Origin: JAKFWI01 sp031399165 | GTDB taxonomy: Bacteria > Pseudomonadota > Alphaproteobacteria > Caulobacterales > Aquidulcibacteraceae | DNA: 64,000 bases | Reading direction: 5' to 3' | Assembly (NCBI GenBank): GCA_031399165.1 | Contig: JANNOO010000041.1 | Coordinates: forward strand, 1 to 64,000 | In this document: positions 33,723-42,811 of the stretch, one piece after another | Layout: each line of letters begins with the position of its first letter | Numbering within the stretch: position 1 is the stretch's first letter | Made by a program: the position numbers and the translations under genes | The notes under the pieces: model-generated | What the model was told of the DNA's origin: nothing | Databases searched by the model: none | Seen by the model: the letters and a program-made list of their open reading frames with translations, nothing else

Positions 33723-35940
33723 AATAGGTTTGGTAGAGCTCGCTGTAATTGTCCGGACGGTCGTCGATCAGACGGGCCATCAGGCTGGAATTGACGCCCG
33801 CGAGCACCACGCCGCCAATATCGGCGCCATGTGCGCGCAATTGCTCGACCGCGCTGCGGACAGCCGAATGCCGCGTGCGCGCCCAGCGCACCACCAACAG
33901 CACCGAATCCGCCAGCGGGCTCAGCATGCGGGTATCAGCCAGAGGCAGAACCGGCGCGGTATCAAGGATCACGACCTCGTAACGGTTGCGCAATTCCTCG
34001 ATCAGTTCGCGCATAGCAGTCGAGTTGAACAAATCGCGCGGCGTGAACTCAGCCTGCGCCAGTGGCAGAATATCAGCGCCCGAACCCACATCCTTCTGGA
34101 TTACGTCTTCCAGGCGCGCGGTGCCGAACAGCAGTTCGGTCAGGCCATGTTCGACATCGAGGCCCAGCGCGTGCGTGGCGCTGCGGCGGCGAAGGTCGCA
34201 ATCGACCACGATCGTCTTGGAGCCGGCGAGCGCGGATATCCGCGCCAGCGCGAGCGCCGTCGTGGTCTTGCCTTCATCTGGCAGCGCCGAGGTGACGGCC
34301 AGAACGCGCACGGGGCGATCGGGGCTGGAGAAGAACAGGCTGGCGCGCACGCCGCGCAGCGCTTCGCCAAAGGCCGAGAGCGGACGGCGCAGCACGTAGC
34401 TTTCCGGCGGCACCATTTCCATATCGACCATGCGCGTGCGCTTATCGAGATAAGGCAGAGCGCCAAGGCAGGTGAGGCGCAGGCGATCTTGCACATCCTG
34501 CGCGCTGCGCAGGCTTTGCTCGAAAAACTCAAGCAGCAAGGCCAGCAACGCGCCGAGCGCCAGGCCAAGAACCAGACCGATCGCCAGATTCAATTGCGTT
34601 TGCGGCGAAGACGGCTCCGTCGGTTGCGAAGCGCGCGAAACGATGCGCGCATCCGGCTGCTCGGCCCCGCCCTGTTCGGCGATCTGCTTGGATCGGCTGA
34701 GGAAGCCTTCATAGAGCGTCTTGCTGGCTTCGGCGTCGCGTTCGAGTTCGCGCAGCTTCACCGCGCCGACATTGTTGGCCGCCAGATCGGTCTGTTGCAG
34801 GCCAAGGCTGCCCGAGATCGAGCCGACTCGATTGCGTGCGATTTCGACTTCGTTGCGCAGCGAGGCGACGATCCGCGATACTTCCTGATCAATGCGCTTG
34901 GCGTTGTCGGCTTCTTCTTCGGCGACGCGCCGCATTTCAGGGTGCCGCGGGCCATACTTTGCCGTGATCTCCGCTCTGCGGCGGGCGATATCGGCTTGCT
35001 TCTCGCGCAGGTTGGCGATGACCACCGAGCCGAGGGCTTCGGCAGCCGTATCTGCGTTGTCGCCGCGGGCAAGCGCCGATTCGACGGAGCGCAGCCGCGC
35101 TTCACGCTCAGCCAGATCGGCTCTCGCGCCCACCATTTGCAGGTTGAGGTTCGAGATCGCCTGCTCGGTCAGCGTGGAGCCGGAAGCGCTCAACAGCCCG
35201 TTCTGGGCGCGGTAAACTTCGACCTGGCGTTCCTTGGCCTGCACTTCCTGGCGCAATACGTCGAGCCGGTTCGCCAGCCATTCGTTGGCGCGGGCGATCG
35301 TGTCGTATTTGTTTTCCAATTGGCTCGTCAGGTAAAGTTCGGCGAACGAATTGGCGATCTGCGCGGCCTTGGCCGGCGATTCCGACGTGACCGATATTTG
35401 CAGAATGTAAGTCAGCCCCACGCGCCTTACGTCGCGGCGCTTCATGAGCCTGTTGATCACCTGCTCGCGCGCGGCGCTTCGATTGCGGGCTTTTTCCAGC
35501 GCCGACGGCGCGGGCGACAGTCTCAGCATATCAGAGATGCGGCCGAAAATGCCGGCGTTGGCGGGCGGATTGAATTCGGGATCATCGATCAGGTTGAGAT
35601 TATCGACAACGCGGGCGATGAGCGTGCGCGACGACAATATCTGCGTTTCGGTATCGACAGCGCCCGCATCGGGCGCCGCGCCGGTCACTGCCGTCTCGAT
35701 ACTGCCGAGCATGTTCTGGCGCTGCAGATCGAGCTGCACGTCGGCCGTGGCCGTGTACATCTTCGTTGCCGACGCCGTGATGAACGCGACAGCCAGGAAC
35801 ACTAAAGCGGCGGTCAGCATCACAACCCACAGACGGCGGCGGAACATGTCCACCATCCGGGTCATTTCGCTTTCGCCCGGCGTGCTTTCCTTTACGGCAG
35901 CAGAAAAAATATCGAACTGCCGAGTGCCTGTGTCACCCAT
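33712..35940 (-). CDS. wzc: Wzc-like polysaccharide co-polymerase and tyrosine autokinase
   Basis: A 742-residue inner-membrane protein controlling exopolysaccharide polymerisation and export. The Wzz domain lies between two membrane helices (near residue 40 and near residue 455) with a long periplasmic coiled-coil region, and the cytoplasmic kinase domain has Walker A SALPDEGKTTTALALA (Lys558), Walker A' IVVDCDLRRRS and Walker B VVILDTAPVLPLADT. The C-terminus is a Tyr cluster (NYSELYQTYY) as expected for autophosphorylation. The ATG at 35940 follows AGGAG; an in-frame ATG at 35961 lies within a hairpin. It is the second gene of the operon that begins with the barrel protein. Confidence 0.92.
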   Translation of the reverse strand: MGDTGTRQFDIFSAAVKESTPGESEMTRMVDMFRRRLWVVMLTAALVFLAVAFITASATKMYTATADVQLDLQRQNMLGSIETAVTGAAPDAGAVDTETQILSSRTLIARVVDNLNLIDDPEFNPPANAGIFGRISDMLRLSPAPSALEKARNRSAAREQVINRLMKRRDVRRVGLTYILQISVTSESPAKAAQIANSFAELYLTSQLENKYDTIARANEWLANRLDVLRQEVQAKERQVEVYRAQNGLLSASGSTLTEQAISNLNLQMVGARADLAEREARLRSVESALARGDNADTAAEALGSVVIANLREKQADIARRRAEITAKYGPRHPEMRRVAEEEADNAKRIDQEVSRIVASLRNEVEIARNRVGSISGSLGLQQTDLAANNVGAVKLRELERDAEASKTLYEGFLSRSKQIAEQGGAEQPDARIVSRASQPTEPSSPQTQLNLAIGLVLGLALGALLALLLEFFEQSLRSAQDVQDRLRLTCLGALPYLDKRTRMVDMEMVPPESYVLRRPLSAFGEALRGVRASLFFSSPDRPVRVLAVTSALPDEGKTTTALALARISALAGSKTIVVDCDLRRRSATHALGLDVEHGLTELLFGTARLEDVIQKDVGSGADILPLAQAEFTPRDLFNSTAMRELIEELRNRYEVVILDTAPVLPLADTRMLSPLADSVLLVVRWARTRHSAVRSAVEQLRAHGADIGGVVLAGVNSSLMARLIDDRPDNYSELYQTYYVR

Positions 35941-35953
35941 TTCCCTGTCTCCT

Positions 35954-36007
35954 CGGAGCATTTTGCTCCGGTCTCGGTCCTGAACTTAAGCTGTTTTACA
36001 GCTTAAG
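35954..36007 (-). promoter_or_regulatory. Two hairpins between the barrel gene and wzc
   Basis: A perfect 9-base inverted repeat (CTTAAGCTG-5-CAGCTTAAG, 35985-36007) spans the last codons and stop of the barrel gene. A second perfect repeat (CGGAGC-5-GCTCCG, 35954-35970) ends next to the wzc ribosome site. Neither is followed by a U-run. They may set the ratio of the two proteins by mRNA processing or by controlling ribosome access. Confidence 0.55.
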
Positions 36008-37252
36008 AGTTAGCGATATCAGGAACCTATTGATATTGTAGTCACGGTCGCGCTGCAGACCTTCTGACTTAAAGTCCGTGTAGTAATAGTGAGCGCCGAG
36101 CGTGGCGTAACGGTTAAGCAGATAGCGCGCGCCCAGATCTCCTTGAAACACATCGTCCGACCGATCGATGCCTTCGTACTCGTCGCTCCCCCCGCCAACA
36201 CCAGCGGTTAGCAGAACGTTGCGCAACAATTCGTGATCAACACGCGCTTCAGCGCGCGTCGCGATCTTGCCGGCCGCAGCCACGAAATCGAGGCCGGTTT
36301 CCTCGACCGCGCGCCTGGCGGACAGCTTGATCGTGGTGAGGCGCGTGATGAAATATTCGAGGTTGCCGTTCACCGCCAAACCATCGACCGAAAGATTGGT
36401 GTTATCCCATTCTTCGCTCAGATAACCGACGATCAGTTCGCCGCGTATCAGGTTGGTCAGATCGGCGTTGGCGCCGGCCTGAATCGAGTATCCGGTGGAA
36501 TCGCGATCGACCAGAGAACCGGGCGGCGGCAGATCGTATTCGTTCTGGCTGGTCTGGCCTTGGAGCACGAGCGCCGCTGACGGGGTGAGGGCGTATTCCA
36601 GCCGCACCGTCTGAAGCGCTTCGGAGTGATCGCGGTATTGCTGCGAGATGATAGCGCCCGCGGCGTTGAAAACGTTATCGTAATCGTAGTCAGTGATTTC
36701 GGCGCGTCCCGAAACGCGGAGGCGATTGAACGTGTAGAGGCCGTAGCCGTACACGTTTTGCATGTCGAACTCGACCGGCTTGGTTGCTGCGCCGGGCTGA
36801 TCCGGGCTGGTGCGCGGCTCAAAGCCCTGGAAGTAAGAACCGCCAGCGCCGAGGTTTGCGTCGCGCCCGACATCCAGCCGGAAATCGCCGCTCGCGTTCA
36901 AATTTGTGTAATCTTCGTTCTCGAAATCCTGATAAAGTCCGCTCGTGGAATCGGCGTGAAGCCGGAGCGCGTGGCGCGACCAATCCGATGCGAGGGAAAC
37001 CGCCGGCGACACGGTGAAGATTATATCTTCCTGGGCGGCCGTTTGGGTTGCAAAGACGTTGTCGTTGGTTTCGGCGCCGAGCGTCAGCGTCGGCAAAAGC
37101 TCGAATGAGCCAAGGCGGATGCCAAGCGGATCATATTCCGGGCGCGGGCGCTCGGTTACTGATTCATTCTTACCGCGATTGATCGGCGCTTGCGCGTTGG
37201 CGGCCTGCGCGACCGAAACGAAGGCCGTGGCGGCCAGTAGAATGACTCTCAT
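35996..37252 (-). CDS. Outer-membrane beta-barrel protein of the exopolysaccharide locus
   Basis: A 418-residue exported protein with signal peptide (MRVILLAATAFVSVAQAANA) and a body of alternating aromatic/polar beta strands ending in a barrel-type C-terminus (NINRFLISLTLKL). It resembles the large beta-barrel proteins found beside Wzc-like genes (EpsL/BBP2 type) that are thought to form the outer-membrane exit for polymer. The ATG at 37252 sits directly at the signal peptide with GGGA six bases upstream; a longer frame to 37342 would bury the signal. It is the probable first gene of the wzc operon. Confidence 0.8.
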   Translation of the reverse strand: MRVILLAATAFVSVAQAANAQAPINRGKNESVTERPRPEYDPLGIRLGSFELLPTLTLGAETNDNVFATQTAAQEDIIFTVSPAVSLASDWSRHALRLHADSTSGLYQDFENEDYTNLNASGDFRLDVGRDANLGAGGSYFQGFEPRTSPDQPGAATKPVEFDMQNVYGYGLYTFNRLRVSGRAEITDYDYDNVFNAAGAIISQQYRDHSEALQTVRLEYALTPSAALVLQGQTSQNEYDLPPPGSLVDRDSTGYSIQAGANADLTNLIRGELIVGYLSEEWDNTNLSVDGLAVNGNLEYFITRLTTIKLSARRAVEETGLDFVAAAGKIATRAEARVDHELLRNVLLTAGVGGGSDEYEGIDRSDDVFQGDLGARYLLNRYATLGAHYYYTDFKSEGLQRDRDYNINRFLISLTLKL

Positions 37253-37451
37253 ATGGTATCCCAGCTTTCCCGTTGTACCGGGCCAAAACGACGGCCCGGC
37301 GTCCCCAAACAGCACTGTTCGCAACCTCGAAGCGTTCATCATCGGCTAGCTAGCGATAATGGCGCCAGCGCCCTTAATGCCGCGTGTTACTTGCAGAACA
37401 CTTAACCACGAACACCTTCCCACCACCATGCAGACGCCAACAGGCGCGTGC

Positions 37452-38348
37452 CTATGCGCGCCGTAACGCCCTCGTTTTGGCGGCCTCCCCGGTCCCGCCC
37501 GTCGCCAGAAAGCGAACCGACTCCGCTTCAAGGATCACCGCCGAGAGTCGGCCAGTGGCGTAAGCGCCGGTATCAAGCGCAATTCGCCCGCCCTGTTTGA
37601 CGGCGACCGGCACGGGAGAATGGCCGTGGACAACGACATAGGGCCAGCGTCCGCGGCTGCGCAAAAACGGCTCGCGGATCTCCAGCATATCTTCTTCGGT
37701 TTGTCGCGCGAGTGGCCGGCCGGGCCGTAACCCGGCATGGACAAACAGATAATCGCCAAGTCTAACAAAGGCTTCCAGATCTTCGAGGAAGCGAAGGTGG
37801 GCCGGAGGCAGGGCCGTTGCAAGCGCCCTGGACAAGCGGACCAAGTCCTCCGGACTGGGCGAACGGGGGACGCCGCTGACGCCGTAGGAATAAAGGGTCT
37901 CGGTCCCGCCCAGCCCCAGCCACCGGGCGCCTGTCTCTGGGCTGGTCAGGAAGCTGAGCATCGCGGCCTCGTGATTGCCGCGCAGAAAGCGCAGGCCGAA
38001 CCGGGCCGGCGATAACGACAAGATTAGGTCAATGACCTGACGCGAATGAACGCCGCGATCGACATAATCGCCCAAAAATAAAACTGTCGGACGACCGGGG
38101 CGGTGGCGCTCCTCCTCCTCGATCTGTTTGAGCAACTCGGCCAACAGATCGGCCCGGCCATGAATGTCGCCGATAGCGTAAATGCGCTGTCCTGCCGGCG
38201 CGCACTTTGGCCGTCGCCGCAGCGGCCAAAATGGCGCTTTCGCTTGTCGTGGATCGTTGGCCGGCTCGGGAAGCGTCTTGTGCTGCGAGGGGGTGGTGCG
38301 ATTAACTGAAAGCGTGCCGGCGGTGATAACGGACAAGGCGCCCCTCAC
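37452..38348 (-). CDS. Calcineurin-like (PPP family) metallophosphatase
   Basis: A 298-residue protein with the serine/threonine phosphatase signature motifs in order: GDIHGRADLL, GDYVDRGVHS, GNHEAAML, and the later metal-binding His in HAGLRPG and VVHGHSPV. The catalytic domain starts near residue 55, after a variable Arg/Pro-rich segment. It may remove phosphate from proteins, including kinases of the neighbouring locus, or hydrolyse dinucleotides. Start GTG at 38348 is uncertain. It lies upstream of the barrel/wzc operon on the same strand, about 200 bases away. Confidence 0.85.
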   Translation of the reverse strand: MRGALSVITAGTLSVNRTTPSQHKTLPEPANDPRQAKAPFWPLRRRPKCAPAGQRIYAIGDIHGRADLLAELLKQIEEEERHRPGRPTVLFLGDYVDRGVHSRQVIDLILSLSPARFGLRFLRGNHEAAMLSFLTSPETGARWLGLGGTETLYSYGVSGVPRSPSPEDLVRLSRALATALPPAHLRFLEDLEAFVRLGDYLFVHAGLRPGRPLARQTEEDMLEIREPFLRSRGRWPYVVVHGHSPVPVAVKQGGRIALDTGAYATGRLSAVILEAESVRFLATGGTGEAAKTRALRRA

Positions 38349-38673
38349 GGTTCTTTTTTAGATACACTGCGCACATAGCAAGAACCGCGCCCGCCTCGAT
38401 CTAAGGGCTCAATGAGCCTGCTAACAAAGGCGCTTGAAGGCAGGCGCGGGCGCCTCAAAAAGAGCGCTGTAATCCGTGCTGACCTATCGCGCTGTTGGAT
38501 TGAAATTCGCCAGGTGGGCGAGTTCTGTTTATCTGTTGACACTTAGCCAAGGCCGCCCAGCGCGAAGACGCTAAAATCTTTTCAAATCAAGCTGAAATGG
38601 CGTGGCCCGCCGCTTGCATAGATTTTCAGCGCAGTAGTAAATCATTGCTTAACGCGCTTGGAGACTCTTCCCT
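38349..38673. other. Divergent intergenic region between the phosphatase and sugar-transferase genes
   Basis: These 325 bases hold no convincing gene. There is a TTGACA at 38536-38541 without a well-placed -10 box, an AT-richer stretch around 38571-38600, and TTGCAT at 38614. It must hold the promoters of the two divergent genes, but I cannot fix them from sequence alone. Confidence 0.5.
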
Positions 38674-39429
38674 ATGGTAACCCAAACGGCCATCGCCGAT
38701 CGCGAGTACGCAATCGGCGCTGGAAGCGGCGCAGCGGCCACGATTTCGGTGGATCGCCGGCTTGCGCGCGCTCATGCCGTTACTGACCCACAGGTTGTAA
38801 TCAGCGCCAAGCGCGCCAATGCGCTGCCAAAGCGGGCTATGGACCTGGTGATCGCCGTTCTGGCGTTAATCTTCCTTTCTCCTATATTACTCACAGCCGC
38901 CCTGCTGGTGAAGCTGAACGATGGCGGCCCGGTGTTCTTTGGCCACCGCCGCGCCGGCCGTCACGGCCGTCAGTTCCAATGCTGGAAGTTCCGCTCGATG
39001 GCGGTTAACGCCGACGAAATCTTGCGCCGCCATTTCAAGGAATATCCCGAAGCGCTGGTTGAGTGGCGGGCAACGCAAAAGCTGCGGGACGATCCTCGCG
39101 TCACCCGGATTGGCTGGTTCCTGCGCGCTACAAGCATCGACGAGCTGCCACAATTGTTCAACGTGCTGCTCGGCGAGATGAGCATTGTCGGCCCCCGCCC
39201 GGTACCGCGCGCTGAGCTGAACGAGCGCTATGGCAAAGATCGCCGCTATTATCTGCTGGTCCGCCCTGGGATCACCGGCCTGTGGCAGGTCAGCGGCCGC
39301 TCCAACACCACATATCAGCGCCGCGTCGCGCTTGACCGTGAATACGCGACGGGCTGGACGCTGGCCAAGGATGTCCAGATCATCCTGAAGACCATTCCGG
39401 CGGTCTTGAAGTCAGAAGGCGCGCGATAA
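38674..39429 (+). CDS. Exopolysaccharide priming sugar transferase
   Basis: A 251-residue polyprenyl-phosphate phosphoglycosyl transferase (WbaP/PssY-like small type) that transfers a sugar 1-phosphate from its nucleotide to undecaprenyl phosphate, starting repeat-unit synthesis. It has one hydrophobic helix (LVIAVLALIFLSPILLTAAL) near residues 58-77, then the catalytic core: FFGHRRAGRHGRQFQCWKFR, TRIGWFLRATSIDELPQLFN (catalytic Asp-Glu) and MSIVGPRPVPRAEL, closing with RPGITGLWQVSGRS. An intrinsic terminator follows. It is the obvious first enzyme of the locus. Confidence 0.93.
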   Translation: MVTQTAIADREYAIGAGSGAAATISVDRRLARAHAVTDPQVVISAKRANALPKRAMDLVIAVLALIFLSPILLTAALLVKLNDGGPVFFGHRRAGRHGRQFQCWKFRSMAVNADEILRRHFKEYPEALVEWRATQKLRDDPRVTRIGWFLRATSIDELPQLFNVLLGEMSIVGPRPVPRAELNERYGKDRRYYLLVRPGITGLWQVSGRSNTTYQRRVALDREYATGWTLAKDVQIILKTIPAVLKSEGAR

Positions 39430-39451
39430 GCGAATCCGCCAGATCTTAGAC

Positions 39452-39484
39452 AAACGCCGGCCCTGGGGCCGGCGTTTTGTTTTT
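39452..39484 (+). terminator. Intrinsic terminator after the sugar transferase
   Basis: An 11-base-pair GC-rich stem (AAACGCCGGCC, loop CTGG, GGCCGGCGTTT) is followed by a T-rich run TGTTTTT. It makes the sugar-transferase gene a separate transcript. Confidence 0.88.
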
Positions 39485-39559
39485 GCCATTTACCTATCGC
39501 CCAGCGCGGGAACCTGGCGCGCGACTTGCACGCGTTGATCCTATTTACTGGAGATTAGC

Positions 39560-40327
39560 ATGCGCGCTCCGCTCGCAGTGATCGCAGCCCTATCCATCGT
39601 CATCGCCCCCGCCACCGCAGCGGCGCAAGCCGGCCAGGGCGGCGCGTCCGAGCAGGAACTGGTTGTCGTCGGTGAAGAAGCGCAAGCGTCGTGGCGGGCC
39701 ATGATGACCCTCCGCGTCGGCGAAGACGGCTGCTACGACACCGATGGCGGCTTGCCCGAAGCCCAAGAAGATGGCCGGCGCCTCAAAGTTTGGGGCTGCA
39801 ACGGCACCTCAGCGCAATCGTTCCTGCTCGAAAACGGCGTTCTTTACGCCGGCTACGACAAGACGGCGCAGGTCGTGCCTGACATCAAGCCGGACTGGAC
39901 GGGCTGTCACGAGCGCACGCTGCGCTCACAGGTCCGCTTCTATCGCTTTTCCACTTGCACCGGCACGGCGCACGCAACTGGCGTTGAAGCCAATCTGTAT
40001 GATCCGGCCAACGCCATCCTGCGCAGCCACACGCCGGCTGGAGAAGACGTCCTTACCGAGGGCCGCCCCCTTCTCGTCGCACCTATCACGGACAAAAGCC
40101 CGGCGCGCGCCGTCTGGGAATTTCTGCCGAAGCGCCAATTGATCCGCGCCATTGGCGCCAATCTCTGCATCACGCCGCCGCCGGGAGACAGCACACTGGG
40201 CGCGCCGCTTGTGCTCGATAACTGCGATAACCCGATGGTGGGCGAAGCCGGACGGCCCGGCGACAATGACGGCCGGGCGCGTATCAGCTTCCGCGCGCGC
40301 AGCGCGCAAGGCGGCCAGTTTTGGTAG
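39560..40327 (+). CDS. Secreted protein with ricin-B-like (beta-trefoil) pattern
   Basis: A 255-residue exported protein with signal peptide (MRAPLAVIAALSIVIAPATAAA). The mature part has paired segments recalling beta-trefoil lectin repeats: CYDTDGG followed by LKVWGCNGTSAQSFLLENGV, and later ANLCITPPPGDSTLGAPLVL with DNCDN. Six or seven Cys suggest disulfides. A carbohydrate-binding role on the exopolysaccharide would suit its place between the priming transferase and the glycosyltransferases. It is well started: GGAG six bases before ATG. The family match is by eye and tentative. Confidence 0.6.
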   Translation: MRAPLAVIAALSIVIAPATAAAQAGQGGASEQELVVVGEEAQASWRAMMTLRVGEDGCYDTDGGLPEAQEDGRRLKVWGCNGTSAQSFLLENGVLYAGYDKTAQVVPDIKPDWTGCHERTLRSQVRFYRFSTCTGTAHATGVEANLYDPANAILRSHTPAGEDVLTEGRPLLVAPITDKSPARAVWEFLPKRQLIRAIGANLCITPPPGDSTLGAPLVLDNCDNPMVGEAGRPGDNDGRARISFRARSAQGGQFW

Positions 40328-40484
40328 GCGCCGAGGCGTGAGCCAGGGCGTCACGGATTTGAAGCGCTGCGCTTGCACCAGGTCGGGCCATTTTTCCGTG
40401 CAGGCCAGGCTCGAAAATTAAATCGTAAGCGGGCATTAACAAACGGCGGCAGAAGCGCAGCATCAGTCTTGCATGGGAAGTTGC

Positions 40485-41732
40485 ATGCCATTTGACACAC
40501 CTGAGCGGATGCAGCCGCTGAAAATCTTCCTGCACGATTACGCCGGCCATCCCTTCCAGGCCGGGCTGTCGCGGGCGCTGGCCGCGCGCGGCCATGCCGT
40601 CACGCACGCCTTCTTCGCCGGCGATCCTGGCCCTAAGGGCGATCTGCAGCGCAAGCCAGCCGATTCCGCAACGCTGAGCTTTGCGCCGATCGATATTAAC
40701 GTGCCCTATACGAAGACCAATTTCATCCGCCGGCGCTTCCTTGATTTGCGCTACGGAAAGGCCGCTGCGGCCGAAATCGAGCGCCAAAAGCCTGATATTG
40801 TGTTCAGCGGCAACACGCCGACCGAAGCGCAGGAAGCGATTGTGCGCGCCTGCCAGCGCATCGGCGCCAAATTCATCTTCTGGTGCCAGGACTATTACTC
40901 GGTCGCGGTTTCAAAGCTGCTGACCAAAAAGCTCGGCCTGCTCGGCTCGGCGATCGGCAGCTATTACACGGCTCTGGAACGGCGCCAGATGCGCGCGTCC
41001 GAAGCCATCATTCTAATCACCAGCGATTTTGCCCCACTCGCCCGCTCCTGGGGCATAGCGGCCGAGCGGCTGCACGTTGTCCCGAACTGGGGCCCGATCG
41101 ACAGCATACCCGTCCTGAGCAAGGACAACGCTTGGGCCCGGGAACACGATCTCGCTGATAAGATGGTTTTTCTTTATTCAGGAACGATCGGCTTCAAGCA
41201 CAATCCGGAACTGCTTGTGGCGCTGGCTGAGAAATACAGGGCCAATCCCAAGGTGCGGGTGGTGGTGACCGCCGGCGGCGTAGCGCACAAACACCTGGAA
41301 ACGCGCAAGCAGGAGCTGAAGCTCGATAACCTATTGCTCCTGGGCCTGCAGCCGTTTGACCGCTTCGCTGAAGTATTGGCGACCGGCGACGTGCTGACGG
41401 CCGTGATTGAGCATGATGCGGGCGCGTTCTCCGTGCCGTCCAAAATGCTTTCCTATCTGTGCGCAGCGCGGCCCATCCTGCTTGCGGCGCCGGCGGAAAA
41501 CCTCGCGGCCAAGATTATGCTGCAGATCAATGCAGGCGCCGTCGTGGATCCGTCCGATCAAGCCGGCTTCGTCGCCGCCGCGGATTTGATCGCTGATGGT
41601 GAACGGCGCGAAACCATGGCCGCCGCCGCGCGCGCTTACGCTGAAGAGAATTTTGACATATCGCGTGTTACAGACCGCATGGAAGCAATCTTCGCCAAGA
41701 CTATCCTCTCTGGCGCAAAACCTGCAATTTAG
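40485..41732 (+). CDS. Glycosyltransferase (GT4-like)
   Basis: A GT-B-fold glycosyltransferase of about 415 residues. The N-terminal domain starts KIFLHDYAGHPFQAGLSRAL, and the donor-binding C-terminal domain has VFLYSGTIGFKHNPELLVAL, then LLLGLQPFDRFAEVLATGDV, FSVPSKMLSYLCAARPILLA and the closing helix pattern. It would add a sugar to the lipid-linked repeat unit at the cytoplasmic membrane face. Starts at 40473, 40485 and 40509 are all ATG; 40485 has GGGAAG a few bases upstream. The donor sugar is unknown. Confidence 0.85.
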   Translation: MPFDTPERMQPLKIFLHDYAGHPFQAGLSRALAARGHAVTHAFFAGDPGPKGDLQRKPADSATLSFAPIDINVPYTKTNFIRRRFLDLRYGKAAAAEIERQKPDIVFSGNTPTEAQEAIVRACQRIGAKFIFWCQDYYSVAVSKLLTKKLGLLGSAIGSYYTALERRQMRASEAIILITSDFAPLARSWGIAAERLHVVPNWGPIDSIPVLSKDNAWAREHDLADKMVFLYSGTIGFKHNPELLVALAEKYRANPKVRVVVTAGGVAHKHLETRKQELKLDNLLLLGLQPFDRFAEVLATGDVLTAVIEHDAGAFSVPSKMLSYLCAARPILLAAPAENLAAKIMLQINAGAVVDPSDQAGFVAAADLIADGERRETMAAAARAYAEENFDISRVTDRMEAIFAKTILSGAKPAI

Positions 41733-41779
41733 GGCCGTAGGCGCGGCTTTAACCCGATTTGGTTCACTAGGAGAATGTA

Positions 41780-42748
41780 ATGCGCACGGCGTTGGTGTGT
41801 GGGGCTGGCGGTTTCATTGGCGGCCATCTGGTAAAGCGCCTGAAGCGGGAAGGCTTTTGGGTGCGGGGCGTTGACCTCAAGCACCATGAATATTCCGAGA
41901 CAGAGGCAGACGATTTCCTGGTCGGTGATTTGCGCGACCAATACCTGGTGCGCAACGTGATCGATCGCCGTTTCGACGAAGTCTACCAGCTCGCCGCTGA
42001 TATGGGCGGCGCCGGCTATATCTTCACCGGCGATAACGACGCCCAGATCATGCACAATTCGGCGACGATCAATTTGAACGTCCTCGACGCGGCGCATAAG
42101 CGCAACATCAAGCGCATCTTCTATTCTTCGTCGGCATGCATGTACCCGGCGTACAATCAGGAAGATCCGGACAATCCCAATTGCGCCGAGGGCAGCGCCT
42201 ACCCGGCCGCGCCCGATAGCGAATATGGCTGGGAGAAATTGTTCTCCGAGCGCCTCTACCTGACCTACGGCCGCAATTACGGCATGGATACGCGCGTCGC
42301 GCGCTACCACAACATTTTCGGCCCCGAAGGCACGTGGGATGGCGGCAAGGAAAAAGCCCCGGCCGCCATGTGCCGCAAGATCGCCCGCGCCGCCAATGAC
42401 GGATCAATCGAGATCTGGGGCGACGGCAAGCAGACGCGCTCGTTCCTGTATGTCGATGAATGCGTTGAAGGCACCACGCGCCTGCTGCGTTCGGACGTGA
42501 AAGTGCCGGTCAACATCGGCTCCGAAGAGATGGTCACGATCAACCAGCTCGCCGCCATCGTTGCAGACATCGCGGGCAAGACGATCGAGCTCAACCACAT
42601 TCCGGGCCCGACCGGCGTGCGCGGCCGCAACTCGGATAACCGCCTGATCCGGGAATTGCTGCAATGGGCGCCGAGCCAAAGCCTGAAGGCCGGCCTTGAG
42701 CCAACCTACGAATGGATCGATCGGCAAGTCAGGCGCAACGCCGCTTGA
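41780..42748 (+). CDS. GDP-mannose 3,5-epimerase
   Basis: A 322-residue extended short-chain dehydrogenase/reductase. The NAD site is GAGGFIGGHL. The sequence follows plant GDP-mannose 3,5-epimerase very closely: AADMGGAGYIFTGDNDAQIM, SSSACMYP, YGWEKLFSERL, GTWDGGKEKAPAAMCRK and PGPTGVRGRNSDN. Cys120, Tyr149, Lys153 and Lys192 match the plant catalytic residues Cys145, Tyr174, Lys178 and Lys217 with a constant offset of 25 (plant numbering from memory). The product would be GDP-L-galactose or GDP-L-gulose. AGGAG precedes the ATG by seven bases. Confidence 0.88.
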   Translation: MRTALVCGAGGFIGGHLVKRLKREGFWVRGVDLKHHEYSETEADDFLVGDLRDQYLVRNVIDRRFDEVYQLAADMGGAGYIFTGDNDAQIMHNSATINLNVLDAAHKRNIKRIFYSSSACMYPAYNQEDPDNPNCAEGSAYPAAPDSEYGWEKLFSERLYLTYGRNYGMDTRVARYHNIFGPEGTWDGGKEKAPAAMCRKIARAANDGSIEIWGDGKQTRSFLYVDECVEGTTRLLRSDVKVPVNIGSEEMVTINQLAAIVADIAGKTIELNHIPGPTGVRGRNSDNRLIRELLQWAPSQSLKAGLEPTYEWIDRQVRRNAA

Positions 42749-42767
42749 TCGAAGCGTGAACACAAGG

Positions 42768-42803
42768 CAAAGCGCCGGCGCGTTGAGCGCGCGCTTTGTT
42801 GTT
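42768..42803 (+). terminator. Hairpin terminator after the epimerase gene
   Basis: A 12-base-pair stem with a two-base bulge (CAAAGCGC / GCGCTTTG outer, GCGC / GCGC inner, loop GTTGA) is followed by TTGTTGTT. The U-run is interrupted, so read-through into the next gene, nine bases on, is likely. Confidence 0.55.
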
Positions 42804-42811
42804 GGTGCTTA

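Noticed and set aside
33658..35805. Very long open frame (about 715 codons) opposite the wzc gene
   Set aside because: The protein is Arg/Gln/His-rich with no domain, and it is the mirror of a clear Wzc sequence. High GC content leaves few stops on the opposite strand.
38536..38577. TTGACA plus TAAAAT as a promoter for the sugar transferase
   Set aside because: The two boxes are 30 bases apart, far beyond a workable spacing.
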